64,000 nt of DNA from Lamellibrachia columna (taxonomy: Eukaryota; Annelida; Polychaeta; Sabellida; Siboglinidae). A model generated the notes under the pieces. The model saw only the letters and a list, made by a program, of their open reading frames with translations. It had not been told where the DNA came from and ran no database searches. A program made the position numbers and the translations under genes. The stretch covers positions 37,209,022 through 37,273,021 of the forward strand of contig OY759261.1 in NCBI GenBank assembly GCA_963662155.1, in the 5' to 3' direction. Shown here piece after piece: positions 13,213 through 26,055 of the stretch. Every line of letters starts with the position of its first letter. Position 1 is the stretch's first letter.

Positions 13213-15081
13213 GTGTCCAAGCAAATTACTTGTCAACTAGACACTGCAGCCACTTGCAATGTGCTTAGTGTCAAGGATTACCATAAACTCGGCGATCCAC
13301 CTCTGAAGCCAAGTCAGGCCAGACTGACAATGTATGAGGGCACCGTGGTTAGGTCCAAAGGGCGCTACCAGCTGGAAGTATGCGATGACAAACGCAACGT
13401 ACCCCTGATGTTTGAGGTGGTAGAAACGAAACATTGCTCACTACTGTCACTGGATACATGCCTACGTCTCAGTTTGCTATCAGTGAACGAGCATTTGGTG
13501 AACACTCGTCAGTACAGAAATGTGGATGCAATGCTGGAGGAATACACGGACGTATTCTCTGGACTAGGGTGTCTGCCAGGAGAATATGACATAGTGGTGG
13601 ACAACAATGTCAAGCCGGTGCAGAACAGACCGCGCAAAGTGGCATATGCCCTCAAAGACGATCTGCAGAAGAAGATCACAGCTCTTGACGAGCAGAAGGT
13701 GATTGCTAAAGTGGATATTCCAACACCGTGGATATCCAACTGCTTAGCAATTCGCAAATCAAATGGCACGGTGCGGGTATGCATAGATCCGACCGATCTC
13801 AACAAAGCCATCCAGTGAAACCATTTCCCATTACCCACCATAGAGGAAGTTTTGCCTAAACTGAAGGACGCAAAGATCTTTTCCCTAGTGGATGCCAAAG
13901 ATGGTTTCCTACAGGTGACACTAACGAATGAGAGCAGTTATCTGACCACTTTCTGGACACCGTTTGGAAAGTATAGGTGGCTCCGAATGGCATTTGGCCT
14001 CACGTCCAGTCCCGAAGAATTTCAGCGTCGCCTCCAACTCGCCTTAGATGGACTAGATGGGATCATCATTGTAGCAGACGATATCTTGATTATAGGTTGA
14101 GGTGAGACCGACGAGGAAGCGCGACGTGATCATGACGAAAACTTGGACCGGTTACTTCAACGAGCAAGGGAACAAAACCTAAAGTTAAACAAGGCCAAGA
14201 TGAGGCTTCACTTGACTGAAATCAAGTACATCGGACACGTTCTGTCGCCCGAAGCGGTAAAAGCGGACCCTGAGAAGGTGTCAGACATCTCAAGCGTGGC
14301 CACTTCAACCGATAGTGACCAAGTGCGGAGATTCCTGGGCTTCACCAATTATCTGGCCAAGTTCTTGCCCAATCTCTCCACTATCAGTGAACCGTTCAGA
14401 CGTCTAATCCAGAAGGATGTTGAGTTCCAATGGGGACAGACCCAAGAAAATGCGTTCCGAAAAATCAAGGAGGTTGCAACATCAGAACAGTCACTCGCGT
14501 ATTACGATGTGAAGAAGCCGATTGTACTGCAGTGTGATGCGAGTACGCAAGGGCTAGGCGCGAGTCTGATGCAAGACGGAAAACCTGTGGCGTATGTCTC
14601 ACGAACCTTGACAAAGTGTGAACAGAAGTACGCACCCATCGAGCTAGAATGCCTAGCCATTGTGTTCGCGTGTCGTAAATTCGATCAGTATATCTATGGT
14701 CACGCAGAGGTTACGATACACAGCGACCACAAACCTCTCGAAGCCACATTTCGTAAGTCGTCGCTCGAGGCTCCTAAACGCTTACAACGGATGATGCTCG
14801 CAGTACAGAGGTACAACGTGAAAGTGGAGTACAAGCCAGGCACGGAACAGCTGGTTGCAGACAAGTTGTCCCGTGCCCCATCATCCCGTCAACCTGTCAA
14901 CGAGATGTCGACTGAACAGATTTTTCAGTGTGCGATCCGAGATGAACTGGCGGAAGAGATCGACTCGGTCGACCCACAAATGTATGTCAACGTCAGCGAG
15001 CCAAGAATCGCTCAAATTCGACAAGCGACAACTGCGGATGACATATTGCAGGAAGTGATGACAACGGTTCGGTCAGGATGA
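13213..15081 (+). pseudogene. Gypsy-1 pol: protease, reverse transcriptase, RNase H
   Basis: Protease active site DTAATCNVL lies near 13240. RT fingers and palm follow (LDEQKVIAKVDIPTPWISN, then SLVDAKDGFLQV, FGLTSSPEEFQR and the catalytic box VADDILIIG near 14075). RT connection gives RRFLGFTNYLAKFLPNLS. RNase H shows LQCDASTQGLGASL and SDHKPLE. In-frame stops at 13816, 14098 and 15079 break what should be one reading frame; the parts stay in the same frame or rejoin quickly. The box reads ADD in place of the usual VDD. Confidence 0.88.
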
Positions 15082-15096
15082 CCCGAGAACAAACGA

Positions 15097-16357
15097 ATGC
15101 TGTTGCTAGGGCTGAAACCTTATTGGACATTTCGAGAAGAAATGGCAGCGAATGATAGTATTATGTACAAAGGACAGAGAATGGTAATTCCGAAATCTTG
15201 TCAGAAAGATCTGCTGGAACAACTTCACAGCAGCCATCAGGGAATCGAAGCAACTCTCCGACGAGCAAGAGATAGCATCTACTGGCCGGGAATGACAAAC
15301 GACATCAAGCAGATGATCGAGAGCTGTCAAGCGTGTTCGAAAGAAAAGCCATCACAACAGAAAGAGACGCTACGAAGTCACGTCATTCTCTCGAAGCCAT
15401 GGGCAAAAGTTGGGATAGACTTGTTCACATATGACAATGTCACTTACCTCATCATGGTAGACTACTATTCAGATTTCTTCGAGTTCACAAAACTTGTCGA
15501 TCAGAGAGCGGAAACGACCATACAAGCATGCAAAGAGCAGTTTGCACGTTATGGCGTACCACAAATTGTGCAATCAGATGGCGGACCTCGATTCATCAGT
15601 GCGGAATTCCAAGCGTTTGCAAACAACTGGGAATTCAAACACTCCATGTCATAGCCGTATCATTCGCAATCGAATGGAAAAGCAGAATCGGCAGTCAAGA
15701 TCGTTAAGAATTTTCATAAGAAATCGGACGACTCTTTGAGAGCGGTGTTGGAGTGGAGAAACACGCCAACGTCTCAAATCAGTTGCAGTCCAGTGCAACG
15801 GCTAAAGACGGACGCGGGCGTCTGTGCCTCAAGCGGAGCAGTTGATGAAACCCGTGGTATTAACAGCACGTCAAATCCTCAGACGCAAGGTGAAGAAGCA
15901 GAAAATGTCACAACAATACTTCGATCGAAATGCTCGTGACTTGTCGCCATTACGAAGAGGAACATCTGTCTTCGTGCAGTCACTGAAGAAATATGATGCA
16001 AGTAAATGGGCACAAGGGATGGTCGCGGACCAATGCAGTAACCGATCGTACATCGTCGAAATCGAAGGCAGACTACTTCGACGCAATCGACGTTATCTGA
16101 GGATAGACCACACCATACGACCTACTCCGTCAACTTCGACTGAACAAGAAGGCCACAGAAATGGGACTCACAGTCGAGATACTCACGGAATACCCACAGA
16201 CGAGAACACAGATTCGCGGGAATTGGAATCGTGTGAAAGGCCAGCTATCATCAGCACGCCGAGACCTGAGCCCGTACCGACGTCTCCTGTGAAAACCAAC
16301 AGCCCAGTGAAAACTCGTTCGGGCAGACTAATCAAGAAACCATTGCGTTTTCGCTAA
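15097..16357 (+). pseudogene. Gypsy-1 integrase and C-terminal tail
   Basis: The HHCC finger is seen as HSSHQG...CQACSKEK. The core has KVGIDLFTYDN (first D) and IVQSDGGPRF (second D). A TAG at 15652-15654 breaks the frame just before PYHSQSNGKAESAVK, which carries the catalytic Glu. The C-terminal region from about 15824 (RRGTSVFVQSLKKYDASKWA, RSYIVEIEGRLLRRNRRYL) is the GPY-like tail typical of K02A2.6-like elements. It is in a shifted frame and ends at 16355. Confidence 0.86.
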
Positions 16358-16648
16358 GAAGACGTAGTAAAGTTCGGATTCACGATAAATCGTGATAGTG
16401 TTACGTGTTAAGAAGACTTGGTAAAGTTCACAGACATTTGCATATTATAATTTTGGCAGACGGATTCAGTGCTAGCCAGTTATTGTGTTAATTAGAGTAG
16501 TCTATTGAACAGACGTTTTTGGACTTTAATTATTAGCTTGACTCGGTGGTAAAGACCGCGGTCATAGGAGGATCAAGTGCTAGTAACCTCGGATCCTAAC
16601 GTGAGCGTTACTTTATTTGTTTCAAAGTATTTAGTTTAACAAGGGAGA

Positions 16649-16820
16649 TGTTAGAATATGTGCATTTTGATAGTCCGATATAATTCAGACGCGCAACAAG
16701 TTATGTACGTTATATAATGCCATGCGCAGAGAGCAGTTGCGACATCACCACCACGCCACGCTGGTTAATAAATTTGGGTCTCTGATCATAAAGGGTTGAT
16801 CTAGTACGATAATTCAAACA
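16649..16820 (+). repeat. Gypsy-1 3' LTR
   Basis: 172 bases, TGTTAGAATATG to ATTCAAACA, preceded by the polypurine tract AAGGGAGA and followed by the target duplicate ATAGC. Confidence 0.93.
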
Positions 16821-17290
16821 ATAGCTTGACCTATTTTCCTTCCAAACAGCGCCTCTGGTAACAATAAACATAATATTTTGACCTATTTACTTTGAAAGGT
16901 TATGAGTTGGAAGATTATAAATTGAAAGTTTGTACTTTGAAAGTTTTATGTTTTGATAAGTTTATGAGTTGAAAGCTTTTACTTTGATTTGTGAGTTGAA
17001 ACTTTGTATAATGAAAGTGTGTGAGTTGAAGCATTGTTTCGTTGTTTCGCTACTTCGTTCTTTTACCATTTAGCTGTATTTGCTAATTCGCTGCTTCGCT
17101 GTCTCGTCGCTTCGTTGCTTCGTCGTTATTTCGTCGGTTTGCTGCGTTGTTAGGGGTAGATGGACGGTGATCAATGTAAAGGTAGTGGGAGGGAAGTGAA
17201 ATAATATGGAGATGGCCGGTAATGACTGAACAGACGCCAACGACCAAATGTGGATTGGAATGTAGTGGTCTTCAATGGTTGAAGATGCTA
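16821..17290. repeat. M1 remnant, inverted M2 array, TTCG-rich tract
   Basis: 16821-16895 continues the M1 array interrupted by Gypsy-1. 16896-17030 (GAGTTGAAAG / TTTGTACTTTGAAAG) is the inverse of the M2 array at 22150-25320. 17030-17150 is made of TTCGYTGCTTCG-like short repeats. The last 130 bases show no structure. Confidence 0.65.
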
Positions 17291-17862
17291 GCAGATGGGT
17301 TTAATCTTCGTATCCAATTATATAAAACAGCTTGAAAATATTGTATGCAAAGAACTATATAAATTGCAATTATGGCTATCAATCAAACAATTTTCTCTAA
17401 ATATAGCCAAAACCAATTACATGTTATTTTCTGGTCAAGCACAATTGTCTGATATAAATATCAAAATAACAAATACACAGATATTAAGAGTGCGAGTTAC
17501 GAAATTTCTAGGCGTGCTAAATGAAGAATCATTAAACTGGAAAGACCACATCAGTCGAATAAATTCTAAACTATCGATAAGTGTTGGTATAATCTACAGA
17601 TGTATCAATGTACTTGACCGCTATAGTTTGTATGTTATATTCCACTCTGTTTATGCCAGATTTATTATATTGTGTGGAAATATGGGAAAATACGTATCCT
17701 ACATATTTGCACTGCATAACTATGTTACAAAAGAGGGTAATACGGCTTATACACAACGCACAGCAATGCGACCACACAACTCCACTGTTTTAAAGCTTAC
17801 CGATTTGGTACAATTTAGAATACTACTATTTGTGTATAAAGCTCATAAAAATTAATTTCCGT
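17291..17862 (+). pseudogene. LINE reverse-transcriptase C-terminal fragment
   Basis: Reads ELYKLQLWLSIKQFSLNIAK, KTNYMLFSG, VTKFLGVLNEESLNWKDHIS in one frame. It then shifts (near 17625) to LFMPDLLYCVEIWENTYP and LQKRVIRLIHNAQ, then returns to LKLTDLVQFRILLFVYKAHK. This is the region after the RT catalytic box of CR1/jockey-like LINEs. It has no 5' part or endonuclease. It is related to the fragment at 43420-44240. Confidence 0.75.
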
Positions 17863-18340
17863 CAATTTATCAAAGGTTATTTGTTAAGCATGATAATAAG
17901 CACTGAACACGAAGACAAAATCAGTTTTTACGAACCCGTGCATCAATAATAGAATGTATATGTCAGTAATTGTCTATGGATCCAACCTGTGAAATTCGTT
18001 GTATGTCTGTTTTAACAATATTCGTTCCTTTCACCGTTATAAACCACACTACAGCAAACAGTTATTTGAAAGTTATGGTAAGCAAATTTAATGTCACAAT
18101 GCACAGTTTCATAATAATCTGCTAAAACTTAAGTAATGATAGCCACGTCTGTATCATTTATGAAATTAACATCACGTATAAACGTTGCTAGAAACTGTCG
18201 ACAAAGGAGTAACATGAAATTATAAGTATTCTTACTTCAATATTTCTCCTTTCGAGCATTTTACCAATATTCTTTGTTTGCTTAATATGTACATTACATT
18301 TTTTTATTGTTTGAATAAACGCTTTTGAGTGATTTGAGTC
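17863..18340. other. No gene seen
   Basis: AT-rich non-coding sequence, possibly the 3' remainder of the LINE fragment. Confidence 0.45.
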
Positions 18341-18500
18341 GCAAGGTATTACGTTTGTTTTCACTAGAGGCACTTCTTGGGAGAAATACAAGTCAAGTTA
18401 TTACATATATGGTCGCTACGAGACAGTTCTTGGTTTGAATATAGGTCAAAGTATTATGTTTATGCTCGCTAGGGGCAAGCTAATATGTGCTGAATATGTC
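18320..18500 (-). repeat. Module M1 in inverted orientation
   Basis: GGTATTACGTTTGTTTTCAC / TAGAGGCACTTCTTGGGAG / AGTCAAGTTATTACATATAT / GGTCGCTA is the reverse of the M1 unit. The junction GAGTCGCAAGGTATTACGTT corresponds to the M1-to-spacer junction at 21930 and 26075, read backwards. Confidence 0.7.
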
Positions 18501-19139
18501 TATAAAACAACAACCGGCAACGGAACAGTCCACTCAGGGCAAAGGTTGCTATTGGCACAGCGGACGAGTAACGAGGCGACATCGTTGCCTCTTTCTACCA
18601 GTCGTTCCATCTGTTTCATCAAACTCACGTCAAGTTGCTTATGCACCCCAGGGGGTTTCGTTGAATACGTCTGATGACAGTCGTACACGGGGTGCTAGAA
18701 ATGAGGGAGTTTTTCAACATAGAATGCCTGACAGTAACTTGTACTATTGTTATAATAAATTACCTTCCCTCTAAAGTTAGAACGCTAGAATTCTGTCCGC
18801 TAGCGAAACGAAAGGTATAACTTTTCTATACTTACAATGAAGTGGACATATTTATTTAAAGCTAATTTTATTCGACTTTTAACATGTCATGGATGTGCAT
18901 TTTAATGACGGAGTACAGAGTCCACGTGCAATAGGCGTATTTAGTACGAAGTCCACAGGCACAGGAACACACTTCTTGCTAGCCTCGAAAAGTGGATCAG
19001 TCTCGTGTTTGTGTTTCAAGCAGTTGAACGATTCGCTTAACATGTACTTTCAAATGACAACATGATCTTACACGGATTCAATTGATAACCCCTTTTATAC
19101 ACTATGACCTCTGCGATGGAACTAAAGTTAGTTATTGTC
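18501..19139. other. No gene supported
   Basis: Mixed sequence. Open frames at 18435-18774 have no recognisable domain and no conserved-looking motif, so no gene is called. Confidence 0.4.
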
Positions 19140-19226
19140 ATATCACCACCAGGTGGCGCCACCGTATGTGGCATCAACTATCACCAATGTGACGTCACAA
19201 CTTTTGGCGGACACCAGGTTACGTGA

Positions 19227-19335
19227 CCTTACTTTTGGCGTAACCCGGTGCCACTTCTGGTGGAACCATGAACCACTTCGTGAGCCACTTCTGGTGGAAC
19301 CCGGAGCCACTTCTGGCGGAACCCGGAGCCATTTA
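19227..19335 (+). repeat. Module M4, 22 bp minisatellite
   Basis: Four to five units of GAGCCACTTCTGGTGGAACC plus CG, for example starting at about 19282 and 19304. The same units occur inverted at 26998-27095. Confidence 0.8.
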
Positions 19336-19519
19336 TTGCCCAGCGCGTGTATCTGAGGCGCCTTTATAAAGAGGCGACATCTAAGGGAAACGTAAGCGAC
19401 CTGTTGTAAACATAGCAAAAAACCACCGACATGCCATACACAAAATTGCTACCTACAGACGAATGACGCCACGGCTCATCTAATAACAGTTCCGACGTAA
19501 ATTTGCCTTCCTTCATAAA

Positions 19520-19905
19520 TTTGTTTGCATTTAGCTGTGCATATACCAATTTTACCTGTATGTTAATACTTTTATATGTATTTTGCCACATTTAGTTACG
19601 TATGTAACGTTTTATATTAAGTACATACCGCTTTTATATGTATTTTGTCACACATAATTACGTATATTAAGTTAAGTATCTAGCATTTTTATTTGCATGT
19701 TAACACTTTTAGGCTAAATATGTAGCATTTTCAGTTGCATGTTAACGTGTTAAGCTAAATAATTACTGCATTTAGCCGTATGTTAACGTTTCTATGCTAA
19801 GTATGTATCAATTGTAATTGCGCGTTAACACTTTTATGCTAAGTACTTGATGCATTTAGCTGTATGTTGCCGCTTTTAAGCTAAGTATATACCGCTTTGT
19901 AGGTG
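19520..19905 (+). repeat. Module M3, ~42 bp minisatellite
   Basis: Units of the type GCATTTAGCTGTATGTTAAC / CTTTTATGCTAAGTATGTA recur, with TTAAC cores near 19701, 19743, 19783 and 19826. The spacing is 40-43 bases. A single inverted copy of the first unit is at 26714-26790. Confidence 0.7.
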
Positions 19906-20167
19906 GACAGGCAGATATACATCCATGCATATGTTTACTAACATGCACAATTATAAAATTATTTTTTAAAACATATATGGCCTATTTCAGTAAAATCATA
20001 GCATTGGTCTGTAAATCTAGCTAGTGTGCTACATTATCTCTCAAATTATCCCAGGAAAATACATACATACATGCATACAAACATTAATACAAACCCTTGC
20101 CCTTGGAGAATTTGAAGTCGTTTAGTTATTTTTAGAAGATTTCTCCCAAGCAATACATCTAGCGACC

Positions 20168-20230
<63 letters not shown>

Positions 20231-20234
20231 TGTA
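19906..20234. repeat. Spacer ending in (TG)n(CGTG)n microsatellite
   Basis: 19906-20165 has no clear structure. 20168-20200 is (TG)n and 20200-20232 is (CGTG)n. The Cys/Val/Arg/Ala-rich frame over it is an artefact of the repeat. Confidence 0.75.
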
Positions 20235-21000
20235 TTAACTTGTCCTATACCCCTTCCAAACAGTACCCCTAGCGTGTATAAACGTAATACTTTGACCTAT
20301 TTTTTTCTCCAAGCAGTGCCTCTAACGACCAGACATGTAACACACGGACTTGTTTTTCTGTCAAGAAGCGCCCCTAGGTACCCTATATTTATTAACATTG
20401 ACCTATTTTCCTTCCAAGTAGTCCCTCTAGGAACCAGACATGTAACACGTTGACCTACATTTCGTTCAAGTAGCGCATCTAGCGTCCGAATAGGTAAAAG
20501 TTTTATCCATTTTGTTTCTTCCAAACAGCGTCTCTAGTTTCCAAACATGTAATACATTGACCGATATTTCCAAAAGACAATATCTGCACTTACTTGACCT
20601 ATTTTCCTTCCAAGAAGTACCTCTATTGCGTATGTACATACTAACTCGACCTATTTTTCTTACCAACAATTGTCACTTAGCGACCTTATATGTGCTAACT
20701 TAACCAGTTTTCTTTCCAAACAGCACGTCTAGTGAGTATGTATGTACCAACTCGACCTATATCCTAACATATCAGCGCCACAAACGACACTATATGTACT
20801 AACCTGACCTATTTCCCTTCCAAACAGTACCTATGGTCCCTAAATATATAATAACTTGACCTATATTTCTTCAAATCAGTACCCTGTAGACAATTAACAA
20901 AACACTTTGACCTGCTTGTTCTTCCAAACAGCGCCTGTAATGAGTATACATGTACTAACTTAACCTATTTCCCTTCCAATTAGAGCCTCTATCTACCAAA
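20235..21000 (+). repeat. Module M1 array (first block of FB1)
   Basis: About fourteen degenerate ~52 bp units with TTGACCTATTTTYCTTCCAA, CAGYRCCTCTAGCGACC and TATGTATTAAC cores. Interrupted at 21010 by the LINE insertion, and continued from 21680. Confidence 0.8.
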
Positions 21001-21007
21001 TGTGTAC

Positions 21008-21009
<2 letters not shown>

Positions 21010-21057
<48 letters not shown>

Positions 21058-21668
21058 ATCCTCTTCGTGCGGGATCACACATAAGGCCGACACCAAAGAA
21101 CGCCAATGTTGCCTGTCCGTTGCAAGCTTCGTCACCTGGCCCCAACTCCACCCGAGAGCCTTCATCTCCCACTTTACTGATCTCCTCCACGTCTTCTTGG
21201 GTCTCCCCCTCGCTCTCTTGCCACCACGGGTCCAGCGCATGGCCACTCTTGGAATGGATGTCAGCGGCATTCTGCAGACGTGTCCGATCCATTTCCATCT
21301 GCGGCGTTTAACCTCGAGAGAGATGGGCTGCATACCTGTTCTTTCATGGAGTTCCGTGTTGGAGATTTTGCTTGGCCAGTAGATTCGCAGTATCTTTCTG
21401 AGGCACTTGTTTTGGAAAACTTCCAGCATTTGGCATATGCCTTTGGTGACCTTCCATGATTCCGCCGCATATAGTAGCACACTCAGGACGTTGCTCTTGA
21501 ACAGGCGGATCTTTGTTCTGTTGCTGATCTTGTTTGTCTTCCAGATATTCGTCAGTGCCGCAAATGCCCCTTTTGCCTTTCTAATCCTAGCCTTAATCTC
21601 AGACTCCGAGTTTCCATCTGTTGACACCTTGGCCCCAAGGTAGGTCAACTCGGTCACCTCTTCAATAT
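21010..21668 (-). mobile_element. 5'-truncated RTE/LINE-A-type LINE, with 12 bp target duplication
   Basis: The minus strand encodes about 200 residues of RT C-terminus: YLGAKVSTDGNSESEIKARI, LFKSNVLSVLLYAAESWK, CLRKILRIYWPSKISNTEL, RRWKWIGHVCRM and a terminal ALCVIPHEED. The 3' tail is (AAGT)n, seen as the ACTTACTT run at 21010-21055. The direct repeat AAATGTGTACTA flanks the copy at 20998-21009 and 21669-21680. This is the hallmark of target-primed reverse transcription. Target is the M1 array. It represents the 3' half missing from the LINE-A copy at 48455-50600. Confidence 0.88.
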
Positions 21669-21680
21669 AAATGTGTACTA

Positions 21681-21914
21681 TGTGTACTAACTCGACCTAT
21701 TTTCCTTCTCAACAATTACCTCCTAGCGACCATATATGTATTAACTTGACCCATGTACCTTCCAAACCGTGCCTCTAGCGAGTATAAAAGCAACAGTATG
21801 ACCCATATTGCTCCCATGAACCACCTTCTAGCGAGTCTATATGTATTAACTTGACCCATAATTTACCCAAGAAGCACATCCTAGCGAGCCTGCACATGTA
21901 CTAACTTGACGCAA
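21681..21914 (+). repeat. Module M1 array, continued
   Basis: Four units with CTCGACCTATTTTCCTTCTC, GACCATATATGTATTAACTT and CCATATATGTATTAACTTGA-type cores continue the array interrupted by the LINE. Confidence 0.75.
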
Positions 21915-22150
21915 TTGTAATGCCTCTTGTTAAAACAAATATAATACCTTGCGAAATCACTGTCAAACACCTTTGGACGAATATTCAACCCATGTGTTAC
22001 ATATTCATCCATTGCAGCCCTACACATTCAGCCGTTGACGTCTATTCAACCATCACAAGCCAATTCCCCTTCATTCACTTTCCTCCCACTATCCTTACAT
22101 TGACCACCGACCAACTGTTCCTAACACGACACCAAAACAACTCACAAACT
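21915..22150 (+). repeat. Inter-array spacer, copy 1
   Basis: AAACACCTTTGGACGAATAT, CATTGCAGCC, CATTCAGCCGTT, CCCCTTCATTCA and CATTGACCACCGACCA recur in the same order at 26056-26250. It joins M1 to M2 in both places. Confidence 0.75.
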
Positions 22151-25100
22151 TCCAACTTACAAACTTCACGTCATAAACTTCCAACTCACAAACTTCCAAA
22201 GCACAAACTTCAGCTCATAAACTTCCAACTTACAAATGTTTATGTTACTTCCAACGCACAATCGTTGAAAGTACACACTCCAACTCACAAACTTACAAAG
22301 GTTCAAAGCTACACAGTTACAAACATTCCAACGCACAACCTTCTAACTCACAAACTTCCAACTCACAAACATTCCAAGTTTCACATTTACAAAGTTACAT
22401 AGTTACAAAGTACACTGTTACAAAGTTAAAAAGTACAAACCTTCAACTCAAAATCTTCCAAAGCTACAAATTTACAAATATAAAAACTCACAAACTTATA
22501 AAGTTACAAACATTCCAACTCACAAAATTTAAAAGTACAAAGTTATAAACTTTCGACGTAAAAAGTTGAAAACTTTCAATTCTTACAATGTTACAAACTT
22601 ACAAACATTCCAACTCATACACTTACAAACTAACACATTAACAAAGTTCAAATTCACAAACTTATCAACTCAAAAAGTTACAAATATACAAACTTACAAA
22701 TTCAAGAACTTTCAAATTTAAAAACTTACAAAGTTACATATTTACAAACTTATAAATCTTCAACTCACAAACTTGTAAACTCACAAAGTTACAAATTTAC
22801 AAACTCACAAATCTTCAATTCACAAAGTTCCAAAATTTACGAAGTTATAAACTTACAAACATTCCAATTTACAAATATACAAACTTCCTAAGTTAAAATT
22901 TATAAAGTTACAAACGTAAAAACATTCCAACTCACAAACTTACAATCTGACAAACTTACAAAATCACAACGTTGCAAAGAACAAACACGCAAACGTATCA
23001 ACTCACAAAGTTACAAAAAGTTACAAACATTCCAACTCACAAACATACAATCTGACAAACTTACAAAATCACAACGTTGCAAAGAACAAACATGCAAACG
23101 TATCAACTCACAAAGTTACAAAAAGTTACAAACATTCCAACTCACAAATTTTCAAACTACAAAGATAAAAAATTTCAAAGTACAAATTTACAAATGTTTA
23201 AAGTAAAAAGCTACAAACTTTGAAAGTGCAAAGTTAAAAACTTTAAACTTTACAAATTTTACTTACAAAAACCTTTAACTCACAAACTTACAAAGATACA
23301 AACTGACAGATATTCCAATTTACAAACTTCCAGACATTCCATCTCACAAACTTACATAATCACAAACTTACAATCTTCCAAACTACCAAAGTTACAAACA
23401 TTCCAACTTACAAATTTACAAACTTTCAAAGTAACAAATTAGCAAACATTCCAACTCACAATCATACAAAATCACAACCTTTCAAAGTTACAAACTTACA
23501 CAGTTACAAAGTAGAAACCTTCAATTAACAAACTTCCAAAGTTACAACCTTACAAATTTACAAACAAAGTTGCAACGTCACAAACTTTGAAAGTACAAAG
23601 TTAAAAATGTTCAAACATTCATAAACGCACAAAGTTACAAACGTACACATTTACAAACTTATAAATGTTCCAACTCACAAACGTACAAACTTTCTAAGTT
23701 ACAAACTAACAAATTTACACAGTTACGAACTTTTAAAGTGAGAATGCTACAATTTTACAAACATCCCAACTTACAAATTTACAAACATCCAACGTTACAA
23801 AGATACAAAGTACAAACTCACAAACTTATGAACTCAAAAAGTTACAAATTAAAAAAGTTATTAATTTTTAACTCATCAATCTTCAACTCACAATCTTCCA
23901 AAGTTACAAGTTTACAAACTTACAAACATTCCAAGTTACAAATTTCAAACATTCCAACTCACAAATTTACATACTCAAAAACTTGCAAAGTTAGAAAGTT
24001 ACAAAGTTACACATTTACAAACATTTCAACTCACAAACTTATAAAACACATACTTATAAAGTTACAAATCACAAACTTATCAACTCACAAAATTTCAAAG
24101 TTACAAATATTCCAACTCTCAAACTTCTAAGTCACAAACTTTCAAAGTACAAAGTTACAAACTTTCAAAATACAAAGCTACACATTTTTCAAGTACAAAG
24201 TTACAAAATTAAAGTTAAAAAATTACAAACTTTCAAAGTACAAAGTTCCAAAGTTTTAAATTACAAACTCACAAACTTACAGATATACAAATTTACAAAC
24301 ATTCCAAGTCACAAACTTTCAAAGTACAAAGTTACAAACTTTCAAAGTATAACGCTACACATTTTCAAAGTACAAATTTACAAAATTAACTTCAAAGTAA
24401 AAAGTTACAAACTTTCAAAGTACAAAACTACAAAATTTCAAAGTACAAAGTTACAAACTTTCAATGTACAAACCTTCAACTCAAAAACTTCCAAAGTTAC
24501 AAACTTACAGACATACAAAGTTACAAACATTCCAACTCACAAACTTCCAAATCACACACTTTCAAAGTACAAAGTTACAAGCTTTCAAAGTACAAAGCAA
24601 AAACATTTCAAATTTACAAACCTTCAAAGTGCAAATATACAAACTTTCAACTCACAAACTTCTAATGTTACAAAGTTGCAAACTTTCAAACACACACACA
24701 TTCTAACTTACAAACTTGCAAAGTACAAACTCACGAACATATAAACTCTAAAAGTTCAAAATTTACAAACTCAAAAAGTTACAAAACGAAACTCACAAAC
24801 TTACAAACATTCCAACTAACAAACTTCCAACTCACAAACTTTCAAAGTAAAAGTTACAAACTTTCAAAATACAAAGTTACAAAATGTCAAAATACAAAGT
24901 TACAAACTTTCAAAGCACAAAGTTAAAAAAAATTCAAAGTTACAGACTTTCACATTTACAAACTCAAAAACTTTCAAAATTACAAACTTACAAAGTTATA
25001 AACTTACATACAAACTTTCCAACTTACAAATTCACAAAGTACAAAATCATAAAATTATTAACTCACAAAGTTACAAAAGTACAAGCATTCCAACTCACAA

Positions 25101-25322
25101 ACTTTCAAAGTACAAAGTAACAAAAGTACAAAGATACAAATTTTCAAAGTACGATGTTACAAAATTTTAAAGTACAAACCTTCAACGCACATGCATTCAA
25201 AGTACAAACCTTCAACTCACAAACTTCCAAAGTACAAAGTAACAAACATTCCAATTTATAAAGTTACACATTTTCAAATTACAAAGTTATAAAGTTTCAA
25301 CTTACAAAGTTTCAACTGATGC
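22150..25322 (+). repeat. Module M2, ~3.2 kb array of ACAAACTT-based units
   Basis: Short degenerate units such as CAACTCACAAACTTCCAAAG and TTACAAACATTCCAACTCAC fill the whole interval. One direct duplication of about 113 bases with ACAAAATCACAACGTTGCAA occurs at 22940-23060 and 23035-23150. The base composition is extremely strand-biased (A and C rich, G poor). The His/Lys/Leu-rich reading frames are products of the repeat, not proteins. Confidence 0.85.
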
Positions 25323-26055
25323 AAACAGCACCACTAGTGAGTATGTGAGTAACAGTTTTGCCTATTTCCCTTCCAATTAGTGCCTCACGTGAGTATGTAC
25401 TAACTCGACCTAGTTCCTATCCAAGTAGTGCCCCTAGCGACACTATATGCACTGACTTGACCTATGTTCTGACAAGTAGTGTCTCTGTCGACTAAATATG
25501 TACTAACTCAATATATGTTCCTTCCTAACAACTACCATCTAATGACCATATATTTATTGACTTGACCTATGTACCTTCCAAACTGCACCGCTGAGAAGTA
25601 TGTATTTACTAACTTTACCTATTTCCCTTCCAAGTAGTGCCAATAACGACACTAAGTCCAAGTAGTGTCTATGTCGACTAACAGCCAAACAGCACCCGTA
25701 ATGAATATGTTTGTACTAACTTCACATATTTACCTTCCAAGTAGTGCTACTAACGACACTATATGCACTAACTTCACCTATTTTCTGTCCAAGTAGTGTC
25801 TATATTGACTAAATATGTATTATCTCGACCTATTTTCCTTTCCAGCAACTGCAACCTATCGACCATAATATTATATCTTTTAACTTGACCCATGTACCTT
25901 CCAAATAGTGCCTCTATCGAGTACAAACGCAATAACGTGATCCATATTGCTTCAATAACCACATTCTAGCGAGTGTATATGTATTAACTTGACCCACAGT
26001 ATACCCAAGAAACACCTCCTAGCGAGCCTATGTTTATTAACTTGACCCAGTAGTA
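25323..26055 (+). repeat. Module M1 array (second block of FB1)
   Basis: About thirteen degenerate units with AACTTGACCTAT, CCTTCCAAGTAGTGCC and CGACACTATATGCACTAAC cores. It runs straight into the second spacer copy. Confidence 0.8.

Noticed and set aside
20172..20453. Cys-Val-Arg-Ala-rich frame
   Set aside because: Product of (TG)n and (CGTG)n microsatellite.
21920..25120. His/Lys/Leu/Thr-rich frames such as repeated THKLPTHKL
   Set aside because: They arise from the M2 minisatellite (ACAAACTT units). No start context, no homology-like motif, and units drift in frame.
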